Source of the DNA: Choanephora cucurbitarum | Lineage: Eukaryota > Mucoromycota > Mucoromycetes > Mucorales > Choanephoraceae | DNA length: 64,000 bases | Assembly: GCA_025331435.1 (NCBI GenBank) | Contig: JAIWNI010000112.1 | Location: 27,744-91,743, forward strand | Direction of reading: 5' to 3' | Shown here: positions 22,526 through 35,988 of the stretch, one piece after another | How positions within the stretch are numbered: position 1 is the first letter of the stretch | How the letters are laid out: each line of letters begins with the position of its first letter | Position numbers and translations under genes: made by a program | The notes under the pieces: generated by a model | Databases searched by the model: none | Told to the model about the DNA's origin: nothing | What the model saw: the letters and a program-made list of their open reading frames with translations, nothing else

Positions 22526-24839
22526 TTCTTGTTTTTTTTTCTTTTATTGTGTTGTTTTTGTTTGTACTTCTTTTTGTAATGAATGAATGAAGGGAGAGAG
22601 GGAAAAAAGAAGACGAAATTTTGCATCTTTTTATACTTGCTATTTTATCTAAATTTGTGGTACATAAACACTAGTTGAAGCTTAAATTCATAGAGTTGGT
22701 TGCCATGGTAACCATGGAGGCTGTGTATGTTGGACCTAAACCGGCCAATAAAATTTAATTACCCATTCAATTATTATACCTAATTGAGCCATTTATCGCT
22801 GCGCCTACAACACACAAAGAATACAAACACAATGTATTAATTCGAAACCTTGACATCAAAAGCCAATAACATCAGTAGAATTAAAGCCATTATTCTGTTG
22901 AGAGCTTCAATCCTTGTATTCGAAGATAAAAAAAAGAACGTTATTGAATATGCTGTTCGTCTTGGGAACTGAGGCTTTGAGTGATTATATGTTAGTTTCA
23001 GATATGCTCATTAGTTTTCGCTACATTTTTTCGAAAAAAGTGCCTTCAGGCTAATGTCAGAACCAGCTAAAATGGAAAATAAAGGCCACCCAGCAAGACT
23101 GCATGAATTGAACGCATCAGTACCAATCTTTTTGTAGAACTTTTATTCTTGATTTAGCCTTTTAGGCTAAATAAATCTCATCTGCAAAAAAAAAATGTCA
23201 CCGTCTAATGCTCTCCCAGTTACTTTTATGTGTATTTCTAAGACATCAAATTTGAGCCAATTGCTATAAGCAATCATTTAGAACCAGCCATGTTACATGA
23301 TACTGGGACGCAATGTTATTTCTCTCAAAAGACTCATGTAGTATTCTATTTAATTACACTTTTGGAAGAAAATTAAACATATTATAGTTTGTCTTTATTC
23401 ACAAGTCGTCCTGATTGGTTTGTAGATATACAGTTATTATGTACGTATGCTCGAAGTGACACAACAATGGCATGGCAGTGTCTTTATCTGTAACTGTCTT
23501 CAACTTCTGTCGATATGATATGTGCCAGATGTCAAGAGATGTTAGCCAATGCCACTAGCTATGAATTGTATTATTGAGATACTGATAATTCAAGTGTAGT
23601 CATCAAACAGATGGTATGATTCAATCTCCTTCTATTAGCATAATTGCTTTTTAAGTAGCAAAAAAACTTGTTGTTTCGTAAATGATAAGCACACACTCAC
23701 GTAAATCAAATTTGTTCAAAGACATCAATGCTTTGGATGAAAGCTCTATAGTTCGACAAAGTCGAGAGATGTGTCTATCTGTAACCACTAGATTTTAAGA
23801 AACACTCTTACCCTTAAATTATGTAAAAGTCTAAAGTGCTTCTGTTCGGCGCTTGGGTTGACATACTGTACTCTTAAGAGATTAGTTTACTAAAGCCCCA
23901 AAGTCATTATGAAAGTGAAAATAAAAATCAACAACCCCAAACTGAAAAACAAGTTCAGGTACTTGTGGTAGAGTATCAGACAAAGCGTATACTTGGTTTT
24001 ACGCAGGAACTTCCTCCGGGCATATGCATTGCGTTTGAAGGGATTTTATAGCCAGAATAAAAGTTCTGTGGTTGCAACTTATATAAATAGAGCATAGACC
24101 ATTTTGAGAGTGCTGATGAAGAAGAGGAGGACAAAAAGGAAGAAGACCCACAAAGTGGTGCTGAGGATATCAGAAATTTATCGTTATACACATATCCATT
24201 CAGATGCATTGCAGATGATGGCAAGCGACTCTCTTCTTTAAGTTAGGGGGCCTTTTCTATTCTATTTTGACAAACATGCTCATATTAGAAAAGCGTAGCC
24301 AAGAGCAGTCAGTATCAACTAACTTCCTATCAATACTCCAATGAAGAAAGATCGTATTGGGCTACTTTCGGTTTAGGACAAAGAAAGCAGCTGCAGTATG
24401 GCCTGTTTAAATGCAATTGTGCTTATCTGTCCTTTTGAAAAATATAATCATAACCTTATATATAACCATAGATTCAAAAGAACAAACTACACCATATTCG
24501 GAAATAGATTGTATACTAAAGATAGAATGTGTACAGAAAGCATAAAAAAATAAAGATTGCACACAATCAGAAATCCAACCATGCAGATATACGATCTTAA
24601 AGAGCTTGTTTGTACTCAATCGCACTTGTGATATTGAGTCAAGGTACTGATGAAGTTATAAAGGCATGTAAACAGACTTTGCACCTAACAAAATTGTAAA
24701 TTAATACCTTTCCGTGTTCTTGCTTTTCTCTCCTATACTTTATTATCCATAGTACAAATCGTCATCACGTTGGACAGCTTGCCAAATACAAACAGAAATA
24801 TTTAGAGTGTTGTTTTTCACACGACTTCTTCTTGTAAAA
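22526..24839. other. Promoter region of the PARP gene and gene-free spacer
   Basis: About 2.3 kb. The proximal part has pyrimidine-rich tracts and an X-box at 22699-22712. The rest shows no supported gene. A Ser-rich open frame at 23976-24224 (minus) looks like chance. Confidence 0.55.
22699..22712. promoter_or_regulatory. X-box (RFX/Crt1-type site) upstream of the PARP gene
   Basis: The sequence GTTGCCATGGTAAC fits the RFX consensus GTNRCC-N(0-3)-RGYAAC at every position, with a 2-bp AT spacer. It is 174 bp upstream of the start codon at 22525. In budding yeast the RFX protein Crt1 represses DNA-damage genes through such sites. Confidence 0.6.
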
Positions 24840-25207
24840 CTATAATTCTTTACGCTTATCAGCATCGGGGTAGGGGAGAGGATTTTTATATAAAGGATCT
24901 AAGATAAGTATGATTAGATAAATGTATTACATGGTTCATTAGTATTACCATCAGGAGGGATATGCTTATATATAAACTCATTACATATATCAATGATTTG
25001 TTTCTGAGTATCAAGAGACACGTTATGTTCTTGGAGGACCTTGAATAATGCGTTATGTATCTCAGCTGGGTCCTTTGACACTTTTTCATTTGTACCAGAG
25101 AATTCTTTATGTTCATCAGTAAAGCTGTCTTCATGAAAGTCACAAATGTGCTTAGGTAGCTTCCTTGAATGGGGAAGGGCAGTATGACAGGAAGGGCAAG
25201 AAGACAT
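24840..25207 (-). CDS. Small Cys/His-containing protein, unrecognised
   Basis: Two exons, 25207..24949 and 24898..24840, with donor GTAATAC, acceptor CTTAG and codon G|AT kept. 105 aa. The start is the Met of MSSCPSCHTALPHSRKLP, because the residues before it read like untranslated T-rich DNA. The N-terminus has CPSCHTALPHS..HICDFH, a possible small zinc-binding unit (Cys-x2-Cys, then His..Cys-x2-His). The rest is acidic and helical, with LFKVLQEHNVSLDTQKQIIDICNEF. The C-terminus is KNPLPYPDADKRKEL. Its final KEL resembles an ER-retrieval tail, but no signal peptide is present. No family was recognised. Frame continuity over the intron supports it as a real gene. Confidence 0.65.
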
Positions 25208-25811
25208 TTCGATAAAATTGTAAAAAAGGAAAGAAGAAAAAAAAAGGAGCCACAAGTTCTCTTTATGCAGCCAAAAAATGCCCCAAATTTCTATAAACTC
25301 TGGAACAAGAAACTATTTCAAGTCTTCCTATAGGCTATAGATGTCTCATTGATTTACTATTTGCTTTTTCAGGATAATCAGAAATTCACAAGAGAATTTC
25401 AATGGGAAAAGCTAGTATTGTAACAGGAAAACCTCGAGAATATATGACAATTACATGATCCACCCTATGGATACTCTTCTTGCTCCATTTGAAGTTAATT
25501 AGGCCAAAGACGACTTTGATTTGACAAACTGAAAAGATACAATTTATCAAAATTCAGGCACAGTAAAGATGAGTGATTCTTTTTAGTAAACTGACATCTC
25601 AATGCTTTACGAGCTCAATAAACAGCCTCTATCACAAGAAAACACTTCAGCAAATACTCGCATAAATACAATCGCTTATCTTCATCATGAACATCTGTTC
25701 CATTCCTCCCAACTTTTGATATTGTATTTCTATTTTTTACAGGTTTATTAATTACATTTTAAAATTTGAAATCAAAGAGGATAAAGAAAATTGAGAGATG
25801 TTTAAAGAAAC
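25208..25811. other. Intergenic spacer
   Basis: Short promoter of the small Cys/His gene, then the 3' flank of aconitase, including an AT-rich stretch at 25720-25790. Nothing else was seen. Confidence 0.5.
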
Positions 25812-28386
25812 TTATTTAGCAGCTTGTTCCTTCATGAGGTTAAGAGCAGAACCGTACTTGAACCACTTGATTTGACCTTCGTTGAAGGTGTGGTTGACGG
25901 GAATGTCCTTGGAAGAACCATCCTTCTTGGTGAGACGAACAGTCAATTGCTTACCAGGTTGGAAGTCAGTCAAACCGAGAATGGAGACCTTGTCGTCAGT
26001 TTCAACGAGATCGTAATCGGCAGGGTTGGCGAAAGTCAAGGGAAGCATACCTTGCTTCTTCAAGTTGGTTTCGTGGATACGAGCGAAAGACTTGGTGATG
26101 ACAGCAGCACCGTTAAGGAAACGGGGTTCCAAAGCAGCGTGTTCACGAGAAGAACCTTCACCGTAGTTTTCGTCACCGAAGACGACCCACTTGATACCTC
26201 TGGCCTTGTAGTCACGAGCGACATCAGGAACAGCACCATATTCACCAGTGAAGGCGTTCTTGACGTTGTTGACGTTACCTTCGTTAGAGGTGGCACCGAT
26301 CAAGAAGTTGTTGGAGATGTTGTCCAAGTGACCACGGTACTTGAGCCAGGGACCGGCCATAGAGATGTGATCAGTGGTACACTTACCCTTAGCCTTGATA
26401 AGAATAGGGACTTCAGTGATGTCCTTACCGTTCCACTTTTCGAAAGGTTCCAAGAGTTGAAGACGGTTGGACTTGGGGTCAACAGCAACATTGACGCTGG
26501 AACGGTCAGAGGGAGGAGCTTGGTAAGTGTTTTCACCAGCATCGTAACCACGAGTAGGGAGGGCTTCACCAGAGGGAGGATCGAGCTTGAAGGGGTTACC
26601 ATCAGCACCGACGAGAGAGTCAGTCATGGGGTTGAAGTGCATGTCACCAGCGATGGCCAAGGCAGTGACGATTTCGGGAGAGGCAACGAAAGCGTGGGTT
26701 TGAGGGTTGGCATCGTTACGACCAGTGAAGTTACGGTTGTAAGAGGTGATGATAGAGTTCTTGTCACCCTTCTTGATGTCTTGACGATCCCATTGACCAA
26801 TACAAGGACCACAGGCGTTAGCGAGAACGACACCACCAGCGTTGGTGAAGGTATCCATGATACCATCACGTTCGATGGTAGCACGAATTTGTTCGGAACC
26901 AGGAGTGACAGTGTACTTGGACTTGAACTTGACACCGTGTTCGTTAGCTTGCTTGATGAGAGAAGCAGAACGGGTCATGTCTTCGTAAGAGGAGTTGGTA
27001 CAAGAACCGATCAAACCGACCTTGAGTTCTTGAGGCCAGTCGTTCTTGATGGCAGTTTCCTTGAACTTGGAGAGAGGAGTGGCCAAATCGGGGGTGAAGG
27101 GACCGTTGATGTGAGGTTCAAGAGTGTCGAGGTCAATTTCGATAACTTCGTCGTATTGAGCGTTTTCATCAGCACGGAGGTTGTGAGAGAAGGCCTTGGC
27201 GTAATCAGCAATAGCGCCACGGTTGGTAGCACGGAGGTAATCACCCATACGTTCGTTGAAGGGGAACATGGAGGTAGTAGCACCGATTTCAGCACCCATG
27301 TTACAGATGGTAGCCATACCAGTACAAGAGAAAGAGTTGACACCTTCACCGAAGTATTCAACAATGGCACCAGTACCACCCTTGACAGTCAAGATACCAG
27401 CGACCTTAAGGATGATATCCTTAGGAGAGGTCCAGCCGTTGAGCTTACCGTTAAGCTTAACACCAATAACCTTAGGACACTTAAGTTCCCAAGGAATGTC
27501 AGCCATAACATCAACAGCATCGGCACCACCGACACCGATGGCAACCATACCAAGACCACCAGCGTTAGGAGTGTGAGAGTCAGTACCGATCATAAGACCA
27601 CCAGGGAAAGCATAGTTTTCAAGGATAATTTGGTGAATAATACCAGATCCTGGCTTCCAGAAACCGAGACCGTACTTGGCAGTGGCAGTGGCCAAGAAGT
27701 CGTAGACTTCCTTGTTGATATCGATGGCACGAGCCAAATCCTTAGGACCACCAACTTGAGCTTCAATCAAGTGATCACAGTGGACAGTAGAGGGGACGGC
27801 AACGTTAGGAAGACCGGCAGACATGAATTGGAGAAGGGCCATTTGGGCAGTGGCATCTTGACAAGCAACACGGTCAGGACGGAGCTTGAGGTAAGATTGA
27901 CCACGGACAATGTCTTGGTTTTCAGCATCATCCAAGTGACCGTAGACGACCTTTTCAGAGAGAGTCAAAGGACGGTTCAATCTAAAAGAGTAATAGTTAG
28001 CATTTGTTTACTTGTTAGGGTCCCCCCTTATGATTTCGCCTAATATTTTTTTCCCTCCCCACATCCTACACTCCGCAATGTAACGACCAACATGTACACA
28101 CGAAAAAAAATTTTTTTTTCTATTTACCTCTTACGAACGATTTGAAGGTTGTCTTCAATTCTTTGGTAGTTGATGAACTTGTCTTGTTCAAGGTTGGACA
28201 TAGCAACCTTTTGGGCAGCCCAGTTAGTACCAGCTTGAGCATAGGTACGAGCAGGAACGTGAGTTCTGATAGCAGGGGCAAAAGCCTAATGGCAAAACAT
28301 AAGTGATAAATAAATAAAAAATTATTGAAATTCATCGATGTGGTTAATACCTTAGCAGCTCTGAGGAAGTTGTTGGAAGAGAGCAT
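25812..28386 (-). CDS. ACO1: Aconitate hydratase, mitochondrial
   Basis: Three exons, 28386..28351, 28285..28128 and 27981..25812, total 787 aa, in frame (..[16 protein letters not shown]). It interconverts citrate and isocitrate through cis-aconitate in the TCA cycle, using a 4Fe-4S cluster. The N-terminus ([20 protein letters not shown]) is basic and non-acidic, a mitochondrial presequence. Diagnostic segments: [21 protein letters not shown], the cluster Cys in [11 protein letters not shown] and [14 protein letters not shown], the swivel-domain motif [19 protein letters not shown], and the C-terminal [15 protein letters not shown]. Length and order are normal for fungal mitochondrial aconitase. 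Codon choice is strongly biased (GGT, GCC, AAG), typical of high expression, and leaves a long open frame on the opposite strand. A CCAAT box lies upstream. Confidence 0.98.
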
Positions 28387-30876
28387 TTTGTTTTACTTAG
28401 TGTAAGCTCTGCTTAAGCAAGAAACAAAAAGAAAAAGAAAATAAATAAGAGAGAGAGGGGGGGTTAAAGGAAAAAAAGGAAAAAAGAAAAAAGAAGTGAA
28501 GTTGAGAAGTATATATATTATAAACCGAATTTTTTTAGTGATTGCTGTCACCAAACCAAATTCGGATTGGCTACACAAAGAACTTGAAAATTTCCCCATT
28601 TCCAATGATACATGTGGTGCGGCTATTTCACATGAATCTGAGAAAAATACGGTATGAAATTAAGCTCTGTTGCTTTACAATTGTAAATTATACCAACAAA
28701 AGAAAAGATTGCTTTATTTTGCATAAAATTACATCTCTGTTCAAATGTTCTATGCATCCCAGTGCCTTATAGTTTGAGAAACAGACGAAAAAGACAGAGA
28801 CAACCAGTCTATAACTTGATATCATAGATATGCGCTGAGATAAGCAGCAATTAGAGCATGGTCTTTTGTAGTAACAGGGCCAAGTAAAATATGAAAAAAA
28901 GCCGTCCGGGCCATGAAAAAATATGACATCCCGACCAACATTGCTTAAATCATCTTTTAACCCTAATTTCATCGTATTTCCCTAATAGAAGACCGACATT
29001 TCTTTTGATTTGCTCCGGGAAAAACAAAGAAGCATACGTACATAAGTCTTTAGCCCTTCCTCCTCTTTTTTCACCCTATTTCATTGTGAGGGGCCATCTT
29101 TCAAGCCCACGCGTTTAAGACACCGAAATTGGTGTAGTGATCACAAAGATTATAAAACCCGATAACAAACTTTCCCCGCATATTATTTTTAAAAGAATGG
29201 CAAACGATACATTCTTTTTTTAGTTGTTCTTTTCTCTAAAAAAAATAACCTTATGGACATTATCGATGCATTGCTGTGTCCTTAGATATAACTCGCGACT
29301 ATAGCAGGATTACTCCTGACTAGAATATCTTTTGATATCGAGAGACAGAGAGAAAGAAGGAAAGAATTATTCAGACCCTGATTCATTGTTTCAGAATATA
29401 GACCAACAAAAAAGAAAAAGGAGTTGAATGCATAGTCTTACGCCATTTGTTGAATCATTTCATTCTATTACAATTGTCTATCAAGGATAGATTCTCAGGC
29501 ACTTTTCACTATTGTATGTTTTGCTTAAATGGAAAGTGAAAGGATTTATGACAGTTCGTCTATTAGTGCAGAGCTGAGCTGATTTAAAGACCGATTTATC
29601 TTCTTTTTTCTTTTTTTGAATGGCTAGATTGGAGTGTACTACCTGGAAATCGTCATATATTCTACTTTTCGCCTTAATGTTAAACCGGTTGTTACACAAG
29701 GATTTTGCAGTTCAGGTAAAGTTGAGCCAATCAGATAGCGACGCAAAAAAACAATAGCCATTTGAAGTTAAATGAATTAAATGTTTCGAATTTAATTTGC
29801 TTTCAACAAGTCTATTAGTTCCAATCAGTCTACTCTAGGAGATATCCCATTATTATATTAGGAGATAGAAGCTCGTTTTTCTGTTTCGTATTAACCACAA
29901 AAAAAACAGATTGGTGTCTGTGCAGATTTTTCCAGAAAATCTCAAGATTCAGTATGCATTATTTTAGACATTTCGATCAATGGCTTGCTTAGTGAATACT
30001 GTCAGAATAAACGATTCAACCAGTCATTTGAGTTGCTCCGATATCACAAATGTATATAGCATGCTATTGTGTCTAATTGCAGAATCTGTTTCAGGTAAAC
30101 TCAAAGTATAAATAGCTTTGAAGCTCAAACAAATCAACCATTTTCATCAGTAACAGACAAACCCTCTGTTATCAACAGAAACAATGATGTAATCAAGCAG
30201 AACACAGACTAGTTGTCTCTAGGCTAAACGGTGTACATAAGTCACAAGCTCTTCAGTTACTGCAGAGGTAGCCATAGTGATATATACAGTAGTGTATCAT
30301 TAGGTTCTGTGTTCCTAATTTAGGTACATATCTGGGTAAAGTTCAAATTATCACTAAAGAAAAAAAAATCAAACAAACAAAATAGATGACACAAGGAAAA
30401 GATTTAGTTTATATTTGAATATCACTAATGAAAGAAAACACCCATGACTGAGAGCCATTGACGGCTATTATCATGGTCAATGCTTTATCATATTTCAAAG
30501 GCAATTTTTGTCTATTTCCTCACACAAGAATCAGTAACATTAAAAATAAAACAAAAAGCCTAGATTATATTTTGCACTTCGCTTAATGATGAATAAATGA
30601 TTCAAGAATAAACTAAGCAAAGTGATGTTGTTCTGATTCGATTTGCTATGTAAGTCACAATTAGATTTCATCCAAGTGAATGCATATACTATGTATTAGA
30701 CAAGGGAGAACAAGTAAATAGACTGTGCATTAAGGAGTGTCAACGATGAGTTATAGAATCAACAAGCAAGTACAGAAAGGTTTGACAGCATCCTGTTTTG
30801 GGTGGTTACACATATACACTTATTACTTTAATCAAGAAAAGGGGCAAATCAAATAGTTCTTATTCTCTATCTCTTA
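28387..30876. other. Aconitase promoter and gene-free spacer
   Basis: About 2.5 kb. ATTGG at 28566-28570 is an inverted CCAAT box. An MluI/MCB-type ACGCGT lies at 29109-29114. No supported gene. Confidence 0.5.
28566..28570 (-). promoter_or_regulatory. CCAAT box upstream of aconitase
   Basis: CCAAT on the minus strand about 180 bp upstream of the aconitase start. HAP/CBF complexes commonly drive respiratory and TCA-cycle genes through CCAAT. The motif is short, so chance occurrence is possible. Confidence 0.35.
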
Positions 30877-32487
30877 TTATGATCTCTTTGAACGAGATTT
30901 ATCTTGGCTGTCATCGCGTTTGGGTAAGACGACGACATGATCAAGGTGTTGTTTAGATGCAACAAACAAATGATGTGGGTGATTGCTAGCAGGCTCTTCA
31001 GGCGTACATGCCTTTATATTCTGAACCCATGTATCCTTAAGCACATCTCGAATCAACCAACGCTCCTGTGGATCAGGCACTAGAATGTGCGATATACAAG
31101 ATCTTGTGTAATCAGGTAATAGATCAAATAACTGCTTGGGCCCTGTACCCTCTGTTCGTACAAATTTCTGATAAGATACATCTCTATCAGGACGAGGAGC
31201 TTTCCAGGGAAATCGGCGAATGACCATACAGACATAGATAATAGCACAAGACCAGACATCTGCTTTACGTGCATCGTATTCTTTGTCTGTAAACAATTCA
31301 GGTGCAATATAAGGATCTGAACCACATACACCTTATAAAAAAAAAAGATATGTATGAATTATTTTGGGTTACAATATATACATCTTCACTAGCTTTACCT
31401 TTACTCAAATGTACATGTCTATCAAACGGATATTTAAATACTGTAGCACAACCAAAATCGATAATCTTGATGATGCCCCTTGCGTCCATGACTAAATTAT
31501 CTAATTTAAGATCTCTATGTGCAATACCCATTGAATGCAGGTAGTCTACACCACTTAATAACTGTCGCCAGCAACATTCAATTTCTTGAGATGACATTTT
31601 CTTGCTCATGACTACACTAAATAGGTCATTGGGAGCATATTCCATGATTTCGAAAAAAGCAGGCCCTTCTTCAATCAGGTCTAGAGTCTCGATTACGTTG
31701 GGATGATGTAGTGTTGAGCCAATGCAGAATTCTGCAGTTACTTTCTTTACATATTCTTTTTGGTTTTCACCTGCTGTTCTTTTTCTGAATTCCTTGACAG
31801 CAAATGTCTTTCCGTCTACACTTCGACGAATCACTCGAACCGATCCGCCAGCTCCTTTTCCTACAAAATGACCTTATATCACCAGCATGAGCTTATTTTC
31901 CTTTTTTTTTTGTATTGATTTATCTTACCCCATTTGCCATAGCGGCTTTCTATATTTTTGTTGAACTTGTTGGCAAAAGAGATATCACTATGCTTACTAT
32001 AAGTGGAAGAATTGCTTTCGTCTGATACGTCATCTGCTATCGATCTTCTCTTTTTCTCTTGTCCCTTTTTGAAGAATCGCTTGAGATCATGGAAAATGGT
32101 ATCTTTTTTCTCTAGAGCATGATGAAAATGTGTGTGATGGTAGTGCTTGTCATAAGCAGGTTTGTTGAACACGAATTGAGAAGGTGTGCTTGAACGAGAA
32201 GGTGATTTCTTGAATGCATCTTCTGGTAAGGAATGTTTATGGACATCTGAAGATACAGGCGAGACAGAATTGGGTGATTCTGAGTAAGGTGAAGGAGGAG
32301 CTGATGGGTCTGGAGTGACATTTTCAAATCGGTGTCTATTGATGGTCGAGTTCTCTAAGCCTTGATGTAAACGAAGCTTGTTCAGTTTATCCGTCAATAC
32401 ACGAGTTGATTGATTGGACAATGGATTGTGTTGGTGATATACAGAAGGTTCATGTCCATGAGCCATGAAGCGTATTTCTGTAGCCAT
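30877..32487 (-). CDS. Serine/threonine kinase of the HAL4(SAT4)/HAL5 family
   Basis: Three exons, 32487..31929, 31860..31399 and 31331..30877, total 491 aa. Residues 1-185 are a low-complexity, Ser/Pro/His-rich tail. The kinase domain starts [17 protein letters not shown] (Gly loop) and continues with FAVKEFRKR (Lys), AHRDLKLDN (catalytic loop), DFGCA and GSDPYIAPE (APE). A conserved stretch typical of this fungal family follows: [24 protein letters not shown]. In yeast such kinases stabilise nutrient and potassium transporters (Trk1/2) at the plasma membrane and regulate ion tolerance. All catalytic residues are present, so it should be active. Start: the Met before [10 protein letters not shown]; the upstream in-frame part is hydrophobic and T-rich, most likely leader. 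Confidence 0.92.
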
Positions 32488-33453
32488 TCTTTCTATAAAG
32501 GGTATCGCTTTCAAGAAAAAAAAAAGAGAGGTAGAAAGAAAGGAAATAAGAGAGAACGAAGACTTCTGCAAGATTCATTTAAATGTCGTTTTGACTTTGC
32601 GCTTGCGTCTCCGAACTTTCAATTAGCATACTTGGAAAAATTATTTTGCGTCTTTGAACCATCTATGCATAAAAACGCTATCGTACTAGGGCAAACCAAA
32701 TCTCGTTCTGATGCATAAAGTACTCTTTCTTTCTCTCTTTCTTAGAAGTTAGAAGAAAAATAGGAGAATAGGCTTTCATGTTGTATTTGCCTTTTTTGTT
32801 TGCTTTTGATTTCATTCGTTTGAAAAAAAAAAACATCTACACATGAGTAGTTCATTAGCGCAGAGACACTACAAAGCATTATGTCATATTTACCTGCATA
32901 TCTCAATGAAGACAAGGAGTCATTTACTCGCTTCACTTTGATTGACATCTTTTACTGCACTAGTAGATAATACTCAAGATATAAAGAGAGATCAATACTT
33001 GTTCTTGTACAACTATCTCTCGTGCTATATATATAATAAAATAGCTTTTTTTTTCTGTGCTCCCAATATATATCATAGAAAATCAAAAATAATAGCCTTT
33101 GACCCAAAAGACTTTGTACCCAAAGTAGATCTTTCCAAATGTTTAATTGATGCGTTATTACTATGCAAGCAAATCAAGAAAAAACGGTATAATCTTGTTC
33201 CTTTTTCAAAATAAAGAGAAACAGAGAGAGAGAGAGAGAGGGTTCAATTTTATGCCGAGTCTAAACTCAATACGGGTAAATAATGAAAACATTTTTTTTT
33301 AATTATGTGTATGAATGATTGAATTAAAAAGTATGTGCAGATGGGGAAAATAAAGAGAGAGAAATAAGGAAGAAGAGAGAGGATGGGAGATGGTTTAACC
33401 TTGAGCCTAACGTAAACCTTACTTTTCCTTCTTCTTTTTGAACTGTGATTTCT
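32488..33453. other. Intergenic with AG repeat
   Basis: Kinase promoter and MCM7 3' flank. An (AG)n run lies at 33223-33240. The open frame at 32942-33214 is not supported. Confidence 0.5.
33223..33240. repeat. (AG)n microsatellite
   Basis: Nine AG units in a purine-rich stretch. Confidence 0.9.
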
Positions 33454-35899
33454 TTAGTGAACAACAGTAAGACGAGCATGATCTGCTTGCCAGATATCTA
33501 AGTCAGTGTATTCACGAATAGCAGTTGTTAACTGAGCTTCTGTGTAACCTCTTGAGAGAACACGCTGTCTGATAGTAGACAAGGCAATAGAGCTGCCGTA
33601 TTGGTATGTCAATTCCTTAACAATGTTGAAAATGCCTGATGTAGGTGATCTATCAGCACGGCCATCACGCTTTTGATTATCATCAACTAATGAAGACTTG
33701 GAGACATCAATCAAACGAAGTGCTTCATCCACATCCATAGGCTCAACTCTGTCTGACAAACGAACACGGGCCAAGGCTTGGGCCATACGAATGATACCCA
33801 ACAGAGTACGTGCTGAGGCATAAGTGAATTGTTGTTGACGGTCTTCGTCAATCTTGTATTGGCGTCTTAGACCAACATAGGCACTTGTGACATAGTCTGA
33901 GACTTCTGGTGTGAGCACAGGTCGCTTTGTTCTGGCATGAGCAACATAGTGTCTGATCATGTAGGGTTCCAACACATCAAAGTCCATCTTGGGTGGCTTG
34001 TTGTGTGTGTGGACATAAGTAACGTGTTCGGCCAAGAGACGATCTAAATCGTCAGAAGGCTTATCGAGAATGAGATATAAGAGATCGAAACGAGAGAGTA
34101 AGGCAGCAGGCAGATTGATGTTTTGTGTAGGAGAAATACGGGTATTGTAACGACCATAGAGAGGGTTAGCAGCAGCCAAGATAGAGGCACGAGCATTCAA
34201 GGTAGTGTTGATACCAGCCTTACTGATACTGATCGTCTGTTGTTCCATGACTTCGTGAATAGCTGTTCTATCAGAGTCATCCATCTTATCGAATTCATCA
34301 ATACAACAGATACCGTTATCGGCCAAGACTAAGGCACCACCTTCCAAGATCATCTCATCTGTCACAGGATCACGCATGACAGCAGCTGTCAAACCAACAC
34401 CTGAAGAACCACGACCGGTTGTGTAGACACCACGAGGAGCCACCTTAGCAATGAATTTAAGCAATTGGGATTTAGCAACACCTGGATCACCCATCAAACA
34501 GATGTTGATATCACCACGAATCTTCATACCATCACCTACTGTCTTGTTCACACCACCTACAAGCAACAACAAGAGGGCCTTCTTGACATCGTCATGACCG
34601 TAGATTTCAGGGGCAATACTACGGGCCAAGTGGCTGTAGATGTTGGCATCTTGCTTCAATGCATTCAACTTGGCCTCATCCTCCTCGGTCAATTCGATTT
34701 CGTCGTACTGCTTCTTGAGACGATGAACATATTGAACTTCCAGATAGGTGTCGGTCAAGAGACCAGCGCGAAGTGCTCTGAAACCAGTGTATGGCATGGG
34801 CAAGAAAACACCACTCACATTAGCTACATCACCAGGTGTCAATTGACGACAGGCAGCACCGTAGAGATGCAATGTCATGGTACGAGGAATATGACCAACA
34901 GGGACCTGATCTGTCAATTCTTGCAGCTTGACTTCCTGGAAAGCCAAGAACTTACTGGCACGAGTCTGCATATAAAGCTTACCCTTGATACCGTTGTTCT
35001 TACATTCTTCAGAGACACATTCAGTAAGAGGTGTGAATTGTCTTTGCTTGATTTCTTGAAAGATTTCATAACCACATGAGTCACAACTGTATGTGTTGAC
35101 CTGGATAAAGGGCTTCACGTCAGATACACGGGTAATGATACCGCGTACAGTAACAAGATGACCAAGCTCGGCACCATTGATCTGACGTACAGCATGAGCA
35201 GGACTTCCAGTCAAAGGCTTAAAGAAAACCTCACTATTGCCCAAAAATAAAATAAGATTAATATCGACTTTTTCAATTCTTATAGAGATTACTGTACTAT
35301 CGACGAGTCAAGACAGGAGGGAAAGTTTGTTCAGTCTCATTTGTTCTGTTGCTGTCACGAATACTTCTTTGACGAATGATAACATCAAGCACGCTGTCCT
35401 TGTAACTCAAATCAGGGTTGGCAGGCTGCTTTTGAGATAAAAGTTCATCAATGACAGAAGAAGCAAGGTCAATATAATGCTTTGTGTTCCTCATAATGTT
35501 GGCTACTGTTCTCGAGGCGGAATCTTCAAACTGACAGGAAAGAGCAAATGGTGTTAGTCCATGACTTTTTTTTTAAAGTATAAAATGTACCTTGGCAAGA
35601 TCGTCTAATTCAATATAAAGGACAGATTGTTCTCTATCCACAATTCTTTGCTAAAATACGTGCGTGTCAGTTTAGAGTGTTGAATTACTTGAGAGGTCCA
35701 TTTACCAACTGAACATCGTATTTCAAATGAGTTTCTTCTTCTCCCATGCTAGAGGCTTCCTGCTTGAACTCAGAAAGGAAAGTACGAAGACTCTCTGTTC
35801 TAACGTGAGTCTTTCTTATGTGTTTGTCAAATGCTTTATTTAGTTACCCTTTTCCTCTTCATAATTGACTTGAATTTGAACAGGTGCAAGGGCTGCCAT
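33454..35899 (-). CDS. MCM7: Replicative helicase subunit MCM7
   Basis: Four exons: an N-terminal start at 35899 ([18 protein letters not shown]), then exons reading [40 protein letters not shown], and a long last exon ending at 33454. Expected length is about 720 aa, normal for the family. Seen: a C4 zinc finger (CDSCGYE..CVSEEC), Walker [10 protein letters not shown], Walker [11 protein letters not shown], a sensor in [11 protein letters not shown], the arginine finger [11 protein letters not shown], and a C-terminal winged helix (about the last 80 residues). The phrase [20 protein letters not shown] identifies MCM7 within the MCM2-7 set. It forms the hexameric DNA-unwinding motor at replication origins. 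The promoter holds two ACGCG boxes. Confidence 0.97.
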
Positions 35900-35988
35900 T
35901 TTTTTTTTTTAGTAAGAGAAAAAAAAATAAGGGGGAGAAAAGTATGATTTCAATAGTTTAATGTAATTTTTTTTTTTTTGGTTATGAT

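Noticed and set aside
25824..28043. Open frame of 739 codons on the plus strand
   Set aside because: It lies exactly opposite aconitase exon 3. It is low-complexity in Val/Thr/Ser/Gly and results from the strong codon bias of aconitase read backwards. It has no domain.
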